Shown here in pieces: positions 34,936-44,825 of a stretch of 64,000 nt of DNA; the first letter of the stretch is position 1, and every line of letters begins with the position of its first letter. The notes under the pieces are model-generated. The model was not told where the DNA came from. It saw nothing but the letters and a program-made list of their open reading frames with translations, and made no database searches. The DNA comes from Spirochaetales bacterium. GTDB taxonomy: Bacteria > Spirochaetota > Spirochaetia > SZUA-6 > RPPD01. The stretch covers positions 19,641-83,640 of the forward strand of contig JAFGJO010000036.1 in assembly GCA_016929065.1 (NCBI GenBank), written 5' to 3'. The position numbers and the translations under genes are program-made.

Positions 34936-35059
34936 AGTGTGGCTCCTTTATAAATAAACTTCGATTTAAAAATGAATATATCCTCAAAATTGTATAAAAA
35001 CAATCCAGGAGTCCGATTTTTCCTTTTTTTAAAAAAAGCTGAAATACGCGCTCCCCTTA

Positions 35060-36385
35060 TCATCCGGGATGCGTTTCCAGAAACCGGCCGTCAGGAGTTT
35101 CACCGGTGAACTCATCTTCGTCAACCAGCAGTTTCCCCCGCTGGAATACTTTTACAATTTTACCCTGTATTTTCATTCCTTCATACAGAGTGTAGGGCGC
35201 ATTGGACAGTTGGTTTGAATGTTTGATGGTCCAGTTTTCTGTCGGATCAAAAACAATGATGTCCGCATCGGCCCCTTCGGCCAGCCTGCCTTTTTTCGGC
35301 GCAAGCCCGAATATTTTTGCCGGATTTTCCGCGCAGAGCCGTATCATGTCCGAAGCGGTGAGCCTGCCCCGGTTCACGCCCAGTTCCCAGATTACCGGCA
35401 GAATTGTCTGTACCCCCGGAGCCCCGTACGGCGCAGCGGCAAAATCATCTTTGGGTTTTTTGTCTTTTGGCGCGTGGTCACTGCCGATGGTGTCAATAAA
35501 ATTGTCGGACAATGCCGCCCACAGCGCGTCCCGGTCCTCCGTGTTTTTTACAGGCGGGCGCAGCCGGCCGAGTGGCCCCCGGTCTTTCAGCTCATCCCAG
35601 GTGAACGCAAGGTAATGAGGGCATGTTTCCGAATAAAATCTGATTCCTTCCTCGCGGCCGAGCGCCATCGCCTCGAGCCCTTTTTGTGATGAAATATGGG
35701 GAAGGTACAAAAGACATCCTGTTGTTTTGGCTGCGCACAACACCCGGAAGATCGCTTCCTTGTCCAGAAGCGAGGGGCTTGTCGTTGGAAAATTGTCAGC
35801 TGTTACCGGTGCGTTTTTTTCCTCAAGGAAATCGATGATACATCCATTTTCGGCATGAACACTGACGATCCCGTTCTCCGCAGCCACCAGGTCCATGGCT
35901 TTTGCAAGTGCGTAATCACCGGTCATCCAGCCGAGTTTTTGATACGCGGTAAACATTTTTATGGACCGTACACCCATTTTCGCGAGGGCGGGGATTTCTT
36001 CGCACTGTTTCAGTGTGTCAAACAGCGAAGCGTGTAGTGCAAAATCTGTATATGATCCCTTTTCACCGGCTTCCCTCAATTGTGAAAGCACCTCAACAGC
36101 TTTTTCACCGGGTTTCACCGAGGTGTAATGCAGGAGAGAGGTCACGCCGCCGGCAGCCGCTGTTTTTGAAACAGCGGCAATATCATCGACATATGCGGGA
36201 TGCACATGAGGATCAATAAATCCCGGGAAAATATACATGCCGGTTGCGTCAATAATTGTTCCCGCAGATTCTTTTGTGTCCGGTGCCAGGACGGTGATAA
36301 CGCCATGAGAAATACCGATCGAGCCTTTTTCGGTTTTTTCCGGATACACAAGCAGTCCGTTTTTTATAATGGTTTCAAAACTCAT
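35060..36385 (-). CDS. Dihydropyrimidinase/hydantoinase-type amidohydrolase
   Basis: 441 residues, cyclic amidohydrolase with two metals. Seen: the metal motif GFIDPHVHP, the carbamylated-Lys region RSIKMFTAYQK, the His in SVHAENG, the His in LPHISS, and the catalytic Asp in TIGSDHAPKDKK. This pattern fits dihydropyrimidinase/D-hydantoinase, with allantoinase or dihydroorotase less likely. AAAGGAGCCTCC precedes ATG. It is followed upstream by an aminotransferase gene in the same direction, so the pair may act in breakdown of cyclic ureides or amino acids. Confidence 0.85.
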   Translation of the reverse strand: MSFETIIKNGLLVYPEKTEKGSIGISHGVITVLAPDTKESAGTIIDATGMYIFPGFIDPHVHPAYVDDIAAVSKTAAAGGVTSLLHYTSVKPGEKAVEVLSQLREAGEKGSYTDFALHASLFDTLKQCEEIPALAKMGVRSIKMFTAYQKLGWMTGDYALAKAMDLVAAENGIVSVHAENGCIIDFLEEKNAPVTADNFPTTSPSLLDKEAIFRVLCAAKTTGCLLYLPHISSQKGLEAMALGREEGIRFYSETCPHYLAFTWDELKDRGPLGRLRPPVKNTEDRDALWAALSDNFIDTIGSDHAPKDKKPKDDFAAAPYGAPGVQTILPVIWELGVNRGRLTASDMIRLCAENPAKIFGLAPKKGRLAEGADADIIVFDPTENWTIKHSNQLSNAPYTLYEGMKIQGKIVKVFQRGKLLVDEDEFTGETPDGRFLETHPG

Positions 36386-36437
36386 GGAGGCTCCTTTATT
36401 ATTGGTGATTACAATATACTTATAAACCGCAGCTGCA

Positions 36438-37724
36438 TCAAAGTTCTTCTGCAGAGTTCCATATTTCGGTTAACAGCTCGTCGATATCCGGTTCATCCAC
36501 ACATGAGTAGGCAACGCGCAGATAATCAGGACCGATGGAAACAGTTCCGATTTGTTTTTCCTCAAGCAGTTTTTGCCGCAGCTTTTCTGCATCGATCCCG
36601 GTTGTTTTTAGACACAGAAAATACCCTGAATTAAAAGGGAGGGCGGCAAGGTTTCTGTGCGGATGCAGTTCTGTAAACTTCTTTACTGCTTCAAACCGTT
36701 TTTGTAATGACTCCATCGCCGCGGCTTTTTCTGCGTGGTAGCCCGGTGAAGTGTATGCTTTATACAGCAGACTCTGGCTTGCCATGGAGGCACTTGAAAT
36801 CGATGAGCGGATTGCACCAAGGGTTTTTTGTTCGAGCGCGGCGGATTGTATATCGGTTGAAAGGCTTTTCCCCGCAAAGGTAATAAACCCGGTGCGCAGC
36901 CCCCATGCGAAATCTTCTTTTGTTGCACCGTCCAGTTTTACGGCGAGAACATGTTCATGAGAATCGGCAAACCGGCAAAAGAGGGATTCGTTGAAAGCGC
37001 CGGGGTCCCAAAACAAACCGAAATATGCATCGTCGCAGATGACAGCAATTGTTTTCCCTGCTTCGGCAGCTTCGGTTATAATCGAAACGATCAGGTCAGC
37101 TTCCTGTTTGAGCGGGGTGTACCCGGTCGGGTTGTGGGGAAAGTTGAGGATGATAATTAATTTTTCTGTCTCCGCCCGGCTGATTGCCTGTTTCAACCCG
37201 TTGCAGTGAAACTGGTTATTATGGTCAAAAAAAGGAAAAGAAACGAGCAATAATTCATGCTTTGCCTGAAATATGAGTGAATAATTTTCCCATGAAAGAT
37301 CCGGCAGGATGACGGTGGTATGCTTGTCAGCGAACAGGTCTGCCGACACAGCAATCCCATGGGTGATCCCGCCGGTGACCAGCGGCAGTGAGAACCTTTT
37401 GTTTTTCAGGCCGGGGTTTTTTACCATGAGTTCTTCCTGCCAATGTGAACGCAACCCGGGAATACCGCCGGTGGGGGCGTAGTTGACTGCCTCCCTGTTG
37501 GTCAGCCCTGACAGGGAGGATTTTACCGATTCAAGGATCATGGGTTGGTATCCGGATTGCGCGATTCCGGCGGTTGCGTTGTACCGTGTCGCCTTTGCTG
37601 CTGCTTCCTGGGCCTGAACCACGATGCCTTTTGGAAAATAAAGGTTTTTTCCTGTCGAGGAAAGCAGGTCTCCGGCAACAGTACCAACGAGGTCTTTATT
37701 GAGTTGTTCGGCAAGTGTGTGCAT
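36438..37724 (-). CDS. PLP-dependent aminotransferase, class I/II
   Basis: 428 residues, fold-type I aminotransferase. Seen: LNFPHNPTGYTP (substrate/PLP contact), VICDDAYFGLF (Asp that binds the PLP ring and the following Tyr), and the Schiff-base Lys in KLDGATKEDFAWGLRTGF with the downstream Arg. Substrate cannot be told. No Shine-Dalgarno; TTGACA-N17-TATCCT ends eight bases before the ATG. It probably drives the hydantoinase gene too, since only 52 bases separate them. Confidence 0.88.
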   Translation of the reverse strand: MHTLAEQLNKDLVGTVAGDLLSSTGKNLYFPKGIVVQAQEAAAKATRYNATAGIAQSGYQPMILESVKSSLSGLTNREAVNYAPTGGIPGLRSHWQEELMVKNPGLKNKRFSLPLVTGGITHGIAVSADLFADKHTTVILPDLSWENYSLIFQAKHELLLVSFPFFDHNNQFHCNGLKQAISRAETEKLIIILNFPHNPTGYTPLKQEADLIVSIITEAAEAGKTIAVICDDAYFGLFWDPGAFNESLFCRFADSHEHVLAVKLDGATKEDFAWGLRTGFITFAGKSLSTDIQSAALEQKTLGAIRSSISSASMASQSLLYKAYTSPGYHAEKAAAMESLQKRFEAVKKFTELHPHRNLAALPFNSGYFLCLKTTGIDAEKLRQKLLEEKQIGTVSIGPDYLRVAYSCVDEPDIDELLTEIWNSAEEL

Positions 37725-37732
37725 TGAGAACG

Positions 37733-37761
37733 AGGATAGACGGATAGGGCTGAATTGTCAA
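37733..37761 (-). promoter_or_regulatory. Leaderless-type promoter of the aminotransferase gene
   Basis: Minus strand: TTGACA (37756-37761), 17-base spacer, TATCCT (37733-37738), eight bases to ATG 37724. Confidence 0.6.
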
Positions 37762-37787
37762 TGTGAAAGTTTCCGCCAGGCATTCAG

Positions 37788-37831
37788 TAAAAAGAAGCCC
37801 GGGAGGGGATTTCTTGTATTTTCTCCCGGGC
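37788..37831 (-). terminator. Terminator of the carboxylase gene
   Basis: Perfect 9-bp stem GCCCGGGAG (37797-37805) with CTCCCGGGC (37823-37831), 17-base loop. On the minus strand TTCTTTTTA follows. It is eight bases after the carboxylase stop codon. Confidence 0.75.
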
Positions 37832-37839
37832 AATTTTTA

Positions 37840-40800
37840 TCATCCAAATTTTTTCATTCCCTCTTCAACCGACTTGATCAAATAAGGGCGAATTTCCGAT
37901 GCCTTGATGATATCATCGATACTTCCCACTGATCTCGCACGTTCTACAGAATGGATTTTATCAAACTTTTGTCCGAGCTCGGTCTGTTTTTCAGCAAAGA
38001 CCTTTTTGTAAAGATCATCATAATCTTTCTGGGTCATTCTGCCCTCACCGACACTTTTCTGCGCGTCGCTGATCCTTGGATCATTCGCCGTATCCTTTGC
38101 TACCTGTTTTGGAAAGACCACTGCGGCTGCGGGAGCACCACCGATGACCGAGGCAAATGAACCTTCGAGTGCAGCTGATTTAAAGTTCGGATTCAGGCTC
38201 TTGGAGAAAACGACGTACGCCCCGCCATGGTATCGTGCGACAACGAGAAAGACGATCGGGCCCTTGAAATTGACCACTGCCCGGCCGATTTCAGCGCCGT
38301 ATTCCAGCTGGAGTGCCCGCATGGATTCGGGTGAGCCGTCGAACCCGGAGAGGTTCGCGACAATCACCAGGGGAAGCCGTGCAGAAAAAGCATTGATGCC
38401 CCGGGCGACCTTTTTTGAGGACTTCGGGAAGAGAGTTCCGCCGTTCCAGTTCTCGGGCCCGTCAAAGGGGATGGAGCCGATTCTTGGAATGGTCCGGCTT
38501 TCAATACCGATCATCCCCACGGCATTGCCGCCGAGACGTGTTTCCCATACGATTGCGGTATCCGCATCTTTCATGTTTCTCCACCGTTCGAAATATCCGG
38601 CGTCCTGGTCGATGATCGCAGCCATGACCTGCCGCATGTCAAAGGGTTTTTTTCGTTCACCGTTCTTGTCGCTCGAAAAAATATCGCCGATTGTCTGGAA
38701 GCCCTGTCCCAGGAAATCAGAATAGGCGCTTTTGGTTACATCACGCTTTTTGTCGTCCGCGGTTTTGCATTTTTCCGGGAAAGCCCGGCCGGGAACACGG
38801 TAGGCCATGCGGTAATGGGCAAACAGCAGCTTGTATGCCTGGCTGATATTGGCTGCGCGCAGCTGGCACTGTCCGTTGGGCCCCATAATTTTTTCTGCAC
38901 CGCCGATATCAAGGTTGGATTCACCGGAAACACTTCCGGCAAACTCGAGTGCGCGTTTTCCGGTGAGAAGCATGGAGGCGTCATCGGTCATGATTAAAAG
39001 GCCCCGGGTATGCATGAGCATGGTCGCTTCCGCATCCCAGTAGCTCTGGGCACCGACATTCACGCCGGGGATGATGATATTGATTTCCCCGCCGTTCTGG
39101 GTGAACTCGATAATACGGCGCAGGGTGGCGGCGGTCCAGTCCAGGTTTTCCGTTCCGCTCTCCATATCGATTCGGGCGCCGGAAGATATTGCAATCCACT
39201 CGACGGGCAGCTCTTTTGCCTGGGCAAGGTCAAGTGCGGCATTGATGCGCCGGCATTCTTCCTCGGCAAGGCTTCCAAAGTCTTTTGTCGGGTCAGAGAG
39301 GATCAACACCCGCCTGAACGGCTCGGCAAAATCCGGATCCTGGTTTGCAATAATTCCGAAGACGATATTCGATACATTTTTACCCGGTTCGCGGTCTTTC
39401 ACGCTGACGGCCGCAGAAGCAGGGCCCTTTATTTCGATATCGTATTCTTCGAATTCACCCTTGTAGGCAACATCGTTTAAGGGCAGCCCGGCGCCGGTAA
39501 TTGTTTTTACCAGTTCATACGGATAAACATTGCCCCTTTGACGGGCATTGACCACCTTTTCAACATACGCGTCGAGCGGTTTTAAAAGCGCTGTTGACGG
39601 AGTGCGCGACCGCAGAGTGAACTGGTCTTCATTGACATTGAGAAAGAGCAGTTCAAGCTCCCGGACGTTTTCCTCGCGCCAGCGTTTCCGCAGTGAATAG
39701 ACTACGATTTTTTCTATACCGAGGTTCGCGACCCGGTGGACAAAATTCAGTCCGTATTCTTTCATCTGCGCGAGCTTGAGGCCCAAAAGGCTTCTGTTGT
39801 GCATGATGATCCGGTTCCAGGCAAGGCGGAAGCGGTAGCGTGCCTGTGCGGCCTGGAGCGCCGATACTGCTTCAAAAAAAGCGGCTTCAAAAATGACCAT
39901 CCGCGTAATGTCTTCATCCTCTGACAGCTCGGGGGATGACTCGGATGCAGACGCGAGGGCAAAGAGCCGTTTGTCTTTCGGGTTGATTTTACAGGAGGCC
40001 TCGAGCAGAGTCACTGCTTCTGACCGGTACAGGATTTTCAGGTCAAAATTGGCGAGCCGGTGCACCCGAAGTTCGCGGTACTGCAGGGGATCAAACCCGG
40101 CAGAGGATGGGTTTTCCTGCCAGGAGCTGTTCTGCGGGGTGAAACTGCGGAAAAAGTTATCGCCGTCTTTGTAATACCACCCGGTCCAGAGTGTCCCGTT
40201 GAAACTGTCCGGATCAAAGCCTGGTTTTTCTGTTTCGGAATTCCGGGCACCGGTTGATTTGACCAGGAGGATTATTTCATTGGTTCCCTCCGGGATTTCA
40301 CCGCCCAAAAGATCCGGAATTTTTTTTGCTTTTGCAAATACCTCCGCACTGCATACCGTGTAAACACTCATTCCGTCGGGGGTCTCGACGCAGTAGACAG
40401 GACAGCCCTTTGCATGGAGCAGTTCGGTTGAGATGATCTGCCGGTCGCGGTTGAAACGTCTTGCCAGTATTTCAAGGGCCGTATCTCCTTCGGGTTTGCC
40501 GCACTTTTCCAGTGAGCGGTCCAGTAACGGCCTGATGATGTAGCGGCCCGAATTTTCCACTTTTGCCAGCAGATCGGCGTCGATCCCGGTTGATCCGATA
40601 TGCTGGAGCAGCTTGTCTATCGCGCTGTGTTCATCCTTTCGAATATCCTGAATGCGGTGGATGTCCACCAGTGCATACCGGGCGTGTCGGGCAGCATCGG
40701 CGACAGAGGGGGCCGAGCCCTGAGTGAGCCGGGCAATATGTTCGACCACCTCGTCGATTTTCTGCCGGAGTTCTGCATGGATTTCAAGTGTCTCGAGAGT

Positions 40801-43320
40801 AAAAAACAGGTTCCGGAGCACTTCCTGTTTCTCGGCAAGTTTGCTGTGCGAACGGAAAATATGAAACAGGGCATTCTGGATCTGGTCGTCGGCGGCTTCT
40901 TCAGAGCAGTAGCAGCTGAACGCTTTTTTGAGACTGTCGAGAAACTCTTCCGGCAGGCCTTTCTCGCGGTCTTCAAAACGTCTGAAATAATGCAAAAGCA
41001 GTTCTTCATAGCTGACCGGCCGGGAAAATATTTCGCTTTCTACCGCCTTGGGGATAAACAACTGTTCAACCGCGGTATATATTTCGCATACCCGAAGCAG
41101 TCCTGCGGCAAGCAGCTCAGGCCCGTTTTTGGCCTTCCCGGCTGCGCTGGTAAAATCTTTCAGGATTAGCGCACCTTTGCGGTTCTGGTCATATCCAAGA
41201 AACAGACCCTGAAATTCCGTTTCCAGCATCCGGAAAGCTGCGTCGGGTGTCCTTGATTCGGGTTCGAATTGTACAGGTTCCTGTTTCGGTTCCTCTTCCT
41301 CGGGGCCTGCCTCGCCAAGGTCAAGGCTCACCAGGGGTGCTCCTGCCGCGACCTGGGTTCCCGCACTGACGCATATCTCTGTAACCGTTCCGTCACCTGG
41401 TGATTCAACAAGCATTTCCATTTTCATGGCTTCCAGCACCACCAGAACGTCTCCTTTTTTTACCACAGCACCCGGGCTGACACTTACCGAAAGCACAATC
41501 GCAGGGGAGGGTGATTTGACGTACCCGCCGGCTTCACTCTCGAGCATCACCGGAACGCCTTCTACTTCGCATTGCAGCACATCGCCGCGGGGAACCATGA
41601 GGATCCCGTACCGTTTGTTGTTGTATTCAAGAACTCCTTCATCTCCTTCGGGAATGTAGCGGCAACAGAGGGTTCCGTTTCCGGTATCAATAAAATAAAG
41701 ATCCTCGCCGAGGTGGCGGACAAGGAATTCATATCCGTTTCCGGCCGCATTCAGGGTGACCGGATATCCTTCGGCTTTGGGGCTGATGCGGGGACGGCCG
41801 ATACGGCTTATTTTTTCCCGGAAGTTGATGAACTCCTCCTGGAACATCTGCTGATACTGATACACGGCCCCTGCAAGCAGGCCCGCCTTGAGGATTTCCT
41901 GATCCAGTACAACCGAACGTGTTTTCAAGAGCTTTTCAACAAATCCGGTAGAGACGCCGCCTTCAATAATCGGGGGCAAGGCAAGGAGTTCAAGGAGAAA
42001 CGCGCGGTTGGTGGTCCCATTGAGAATTCTGATCCGCAATTCCCGTAACGCACGGGAGAGTCTGCTGATCGCTTCCTTTCGGTCGTTTCCATGAGATATT
42101 ATTTTTGCCACCATGGAGTCGAATTCCGACGGGATAAGCGATCCCTGTTCAATCCCTGAATCAACCCGGATCCCGGGGCCGGCAGGTGCCTTGAGCAGGG
42201 TGACGAGTCCGGGAGCAGGGCTGAATTCCATGTCAGGATCTTCCGCGTTCAACCGGACTTCGATAACATGGCCGCGGGGTGTGCGGGTGGTCAAATCCAC
42301 CGGCAGGTTTCGGGCCACGTCAATCTGGCCCTTGACCAGATCGATCCCGTACAGCGTCTCGGTAATCGGATGTTCAACCTGAAGGCGCGTATTCACTTCC
42401 ATGAAATAGAACGTGTTGGCATCAAGGTCAAAAAGGTATTCAACGGTCCCGGCACTTTCATATTTTGCCGCGCGGATAAGACGGGCTGCCGCCTCTTCCA
42501 TTGCCTGGATGGTTTTTTCGTCCATGTTCGGCGGCGGGGTCTCTTCGATAATTTTCTGATTTTTCCGCTGCACCGAGCAGTCACGGACACCGAATGTATT
42601 CACATTGCCGTGACGGTCAGCGAGCACCTGCACTTCAAGATGGCGTCCGGATTCAACAAGGTGTTCGATAAACACGACGGTATTGCCGGTAATGCGCAGT
42701 GTTTCATCCCGCGCTGATTTGTACTGTGTTTCCAGTTCGGCGGGCGTCCGCACAAAACGAATCCCCCTGCCGCCGCCGGCGTTAGCCGCTTTGACGATCA
42801 CCGGATAACCGATCGACTCGGCGACCTGACGGGCGTCCTCGACCGAATCAACAGACCGCTTGCTCCAGGGAAGTATGGGAACATCCGACTTTTCGGCCAG
42901 TTCCTTTGCAATAATCTTGTCGCCCAGCAGTTCCATGGCCTGTGCAGAAGGCCCCAGAAAAAGGATATCCGCATCTTCGATTTTTTTTGCGAAAACAGAG
43001 TCTTCGGAAACGAAACCCCAGCCGACCCATATTGCCTGACAGTCCGCAGCCTTTATCGCAGAAAGCATCAGTTCATGATCAAGGTATGGGCTTTTTTGTT
43101 TGCCCGGATACAGCGGGAGGGAGGATAATTTGACCTGATCATCAGACTGCCGGACAAACGGGGCAGATTCCTCCATATCCATATAAAGGGCGACCGTCTG
43201 CAGAGCGGTAGAGTGCAGTATATTATATTCCCGTACCGCCCGGATAAAGCGAAGCGCGGCTTCACCCCGGTTGACAATCGCGATACGGTCTGTATCCTTT
43301 AACACACGTGTCAGTGACAT
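37840..43320 (-). CDS. Single-chain acetyl/acyl-CoA carboxylase (BC-BCCP-CT)
   Basis: 1826 residues, biotin-dependent carboxylation of acetyl- or another acyl-CoA to make malonyl-CoA or its relative. Order: biotin carboxylase (1-about 480) with the ATP loop NAGGGRGIRF, EVQVLADRHGN and EVNTRLQVEHP; a biotinyl domain with EAMKMEM, biotin on Lys near 634; a central 600-residue helical region without known motifs; a carboxyltransferase (about 1300-1800) with NVGAQSYWDAEA and RYHGGAYVVFS. This is the eukaryotic ACC order, not the usual four bacterial proteins. GGAGG precedes ATG. Acyl preference is not resolved. Confidence 0.9.
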   Translation of the reverse strand: MSLTRVLKDTDRIAIVNRGEAALRFIRAVREYNILHSTALQTVALYMDMEESAPFVRQSDDQVKLSSLPLYPGKQKSPYLDHELMLSAIKAADCQAIWVGWGFVSEDSVFAKKIEDADILFLGPSAQAMELLGDKIIAKELAEKSDVPILPWSKRSVDSVEDARQVAESIGYPVIVKAANAGGGRGIRFVRTPAELETQYKSARDETLRITGNTVVFIEHLVESGRHLEVQVLADRHGNVNTFGVRDCSVQRKNQKIIEETPPPNMDEKTIQAMEEAAARLIRAAKYESAGTVEYLFDLDANTFYFMEVNTRLQVEHPITETLYGIDLVKGQIDVARNLPVDLTTRTPRGHVIEVRLNAEDPDMEFSPAPGLVTLLKAPAGPGIRVDSGIEQGSLIPSEFDSMVAKIISHGNDRKEAISRLSRALRELRIRILNGTTNRAFLLELLALPPIIEGGVSTGFVEKLLKTRSVVLDQEILKAGLLAGAVYQYQQMFQEEFINFREKISRIGRPRISPKAEGYPVTLNAAGNGYEFLVRHLGEDLYFIDTGNGTLCCRYIPEGDEGVLEYNNKRYGILMVPRGDVLQCEVEGVPVMLESEAGGYVKSPSPAIVLSVSVSPGAVVKKGDVLVVLEAMKMEMLVESPGDGTVTEICVSAGTQVAAGAPLVSLDLGEAGPEEEEPKQEPVQFEPESRTPDAAFRMLETEFQGLFLGYDQNRKGALILKDFTSAAGKAKNGPELLAAGLLRVCEIYTAVEQLFIPKAVESEIFSRPVSYEELLLHYFRRFEDREKGLPEEFLDSLKKAFSCYCSEEAADDQIQNALFHIFRSHSKLAEKQEVLRNLFFTLETLEIHAELRQKIDEVVEHIARLTQGSAPSVADAARHARYALVDIHRIQDIRKDEHSAIDKLLQHIGSTGIDADLLAKVENSGRYIIRPLLDRSLEKCGKPEGDTALEILARRFNRDRQIISTELLHAKGCPVYCVETPDGMSVYTVCSAEVFAKAKKIPDLLGGEIPEGTNEIILLVKSTGARNSETEKPGFDPDSFNGTLWTGWYYKDGDNFFRSFTPQNSSWQENPSSAGFDPLQYRELRVHRLANFDLKILYRSEAVTLLEASCKINPKDKRLFALASASESSPELSEDEDITRMVIFEAAFFEAVSALQAAQARYRFRLAWNRIIMHNRSLLGLKLAQMKEYGLNFVHRVANLGIEKIVVYSLRKRWREENVRELELLFLNVNEDQFTLRSRTPSTALLKPLDAYVEKVVNARQRGNVYPYELVKTITGAGLPLNDVAYKGEFEEYDIEIKGPASAAVSVKDREPGKNVSNIVFGIIANQDPDFAEPFRRVLILSDPTKDFGSLAEEECRRINAALDLAQAKELPVEWIAISSGARIDMESGTENLDWTAATLRRIIEFTQNGGEINIIIPGVNVGAQSYWDAEATMLMHTRGLLIMTDDASMLLTGKRALEFAGSVSGESNLDIGGAEKIMGPNGQCQLRAANISQAYKLLFAHYRMAYRVPGRAFPEKCKTADDKKRDVTKSAYSDFLGQGFQTIGDIFSSDKNGERKKPFDMRQVMAAIIDQDAGYFERWRNMKDADTAIVWETRLGGNAVGMIGIESRTIPRIGSIPFDGPENWNGGTLFPKSSKKVARGINAFSARLPLVIVANLSGFDGSPESMRALQLEYGAEIGRAVVNFKGPIVFLVVARYHGGAYVVFSKSLNPNFKSAALEGSFASVIGGAPAAAVVFPKQVAKDTANDPRISDAQKSVGEGRMTQKDYDDLYKKVFAEKQTELGQKFDKIHSVERARSVGSIDDIIKASEIRPYLIKSVEEGMKKFG

Positions 43321-43568
43321 TCATTCCTCCAAGTACAGGCAATAATTATTGATAGATTTGGCAGTATAATACTGAAAACACATCAGCACAAGCCGGTTTT
43401 TTACAAGAGTGTCATTATATTCATCACAAATCGGTTTTGCAAGCCATGGAATGATGAAAATATCAAATATGAATTTCTTTGTGCATCCGGTTGTATTTGT
43501 GTATAATAGTAGAGTTCTGAACATTCCTGTTCAGTGCAGCACGGAAAAAAGAGATTTCTGCAGAGGAT

Positions 43569-44276
43569 TTAAAAAAGAAATGACAATTCAGGCAGAAAGT
43601 CTTTTAACAGGAAAGCAAGCAAAAAAAGCGAGAAATTGTACAGGGCATGTGCAGCAGCAACCACATGAAGATTTCTGGTCTGTATATACAGCCACTGGAA
43701 AATAAAACCGATTCCCATCGTGACAAAAATACCCATTATTCCCTGATAAAAATGCAGCGACCCGAAGATAACCGAGGCAGCCAGCACCGCGGCCCACACG
43801 GGCAGACGCATTTCCTGCAGGCGGGTAAAAAGGTATGACCGGAAAAAAAACTCTTCCTTGTATCCCACAAGAACGCAGAAAAAAAATGACACCACAAGCG
43901 CCTGCGGTGAAAGCACTGTTGGAATCTGTTTCTTTGAGACGATGTCCCTGATTCCCTCGGGCAGGTTTGTCGCGATCAATGAGCTCCAGAATGCGATTGC
44001 CAATGCGCAGACAACGCCCAGCGCAACCCAGCCGATTTTGGAAATCTGCGGTCTGACAATGCCGAAATCGGCGAGCGGCTGTTTTGATACTATGATGATA
44101 TATCCCAGAAGCAGCAGCTGCGGAACAGTCATCAGAATATATGAAATAAAATAGGGAATATTGAACAATTCGGCGGTATTGATTTGTTCGCTGGAGGTCA
44201 TCATTGAAGTGATGGTGAGCGTGAACGGGAAAAATATAATGAACAGCAGGATGATCTCGAAGAGTTTTCGTTTCAT
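43569..44276 (-). CDS. CPBP-family intramembrane metalloprotease
   Basis: 235 residues with about seven membrane segments. The family motifs are visible: GYKEEFFFRSYLF (EExxxR), VIFGSLHFYQG and VAAAHALYN, giving the Glu and His residues of the active site. CPBP (CAAX/bacteriocin-processing) enzymes cleave prenylated or membrane peptides or give self-immunity (known). No Shine-Dalgarno; promoter -10 ends six bases before ATG. The 248-base gap toward the carboxylase gene shows no gene. Confidence 0.88.
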   Translation of the reverse strand: MKRKLFEIILLFIIFFPFTLTITSMMTSSEQINTAELFNIPYFISYILMTVPQLLLLGYIIIVSKQPLADFGIVRPQISKIGWVALGVVCALAIAFWSSLIATNLPEGIRDIVSKKQIPTVLSPQALVVSFFFCVLVGYKEEFFFRSYLFTRLQEMRLPVWAAVLAASVIFGSLHFYQGIMGIFVTMGIGFIFQWLYIQTRNLHVVAAAHALYNFSLFLLAFLLKDFLPELSFLF

Positions 44277-44282
44277 CGTATT

Positions 44283-44311
44283 TGTGTACAGGAGAAGACT
44301 TCTACTGTCAA
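44283..44311 (-). promoter_or_regulatory. Leaderless-type promoter of the CPBP gene
   Basis: Minus strand: consensus TTGACA (44306-44311), 17-base spacer, weak -10 TACACA (44283-44288), six bases to ATG 44276. Confidence 0.5.
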
Positions 44312-44343
44312 TAGCAGGAAGGGAATATGAAAGAAGAGATTTG

Positions 44344-44387
44344 TTAACCGCCGAAAAAGATTATGTCGCCAAAGCGACAAAAACAGG
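44344..44387 (+). repeat. 44-bp hairpin repeat, copy 2
   Basis: Same as 19378-19421 except for four loop bases: stem TGTCGC/GCGACA holds CAAA here instead of TGCC. Lies at the start of the 549-base gap that precedes the signal peptidase gene. Confidence 0.7.
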
Positions 44388-44468
44388 CACCGAACTGGTG
44401 TCAGGTGAGGTAATGGATCTCCAGGAGAGATTTTGCTGTATATTTTTCTTATTAAAAAGTGTTCACTG

Positions 44469-44736
44469 CTGATTACGCAGATTTACGCTGATGAGGAGAG
44501 GATGAAGGTAAAAAGAGAAGATGGGGTAACTACTGATTTTTCACAGATTAAGAGAAGAAGAGAAGAAGAGAAGATTATTAACTACGGATTACGCAGATTA
44601 TCGCGGATCTGTTGTCAGATATGGTCAGGGGATTCCAATTAATAGCAGACAGTACAGTTCTCTGATGATATGTGCGGCTCCGCCCCTTATATACCTTATT
44701 CTTCATTTGCACTTATCCGTGGCCATCCGTAGTTTG
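44469..44736. repeat. Degenerate dispersed intergenic repeats
   Basis: No gene is supported in this gap. It holds CTGATTACGCAGATTTACGC (44469-44488), a related CTACGGATTACGCAGATTAT (44582-44601), a purine tract of GAGAAGAA units near 44550-44575, and ATCCGTGGCCATCCGTAG (44715-44732). These resemble intergenic repeats of the ACGCAGATTACGC and ATCCGTGG type seen in many environmental bacterial genomes; relatives lie at 62960 and 63854-63980. Confidence 0.55.
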
Positions 44737-44825
44737 TATTCCTTATCGGCTCGCACCCGTTCAGGCCGCTGCTTGTTTTTATTTTGAAGTGATACTACAA
44801 TTCTAATTAAAAAAGGAGTTTTGAA

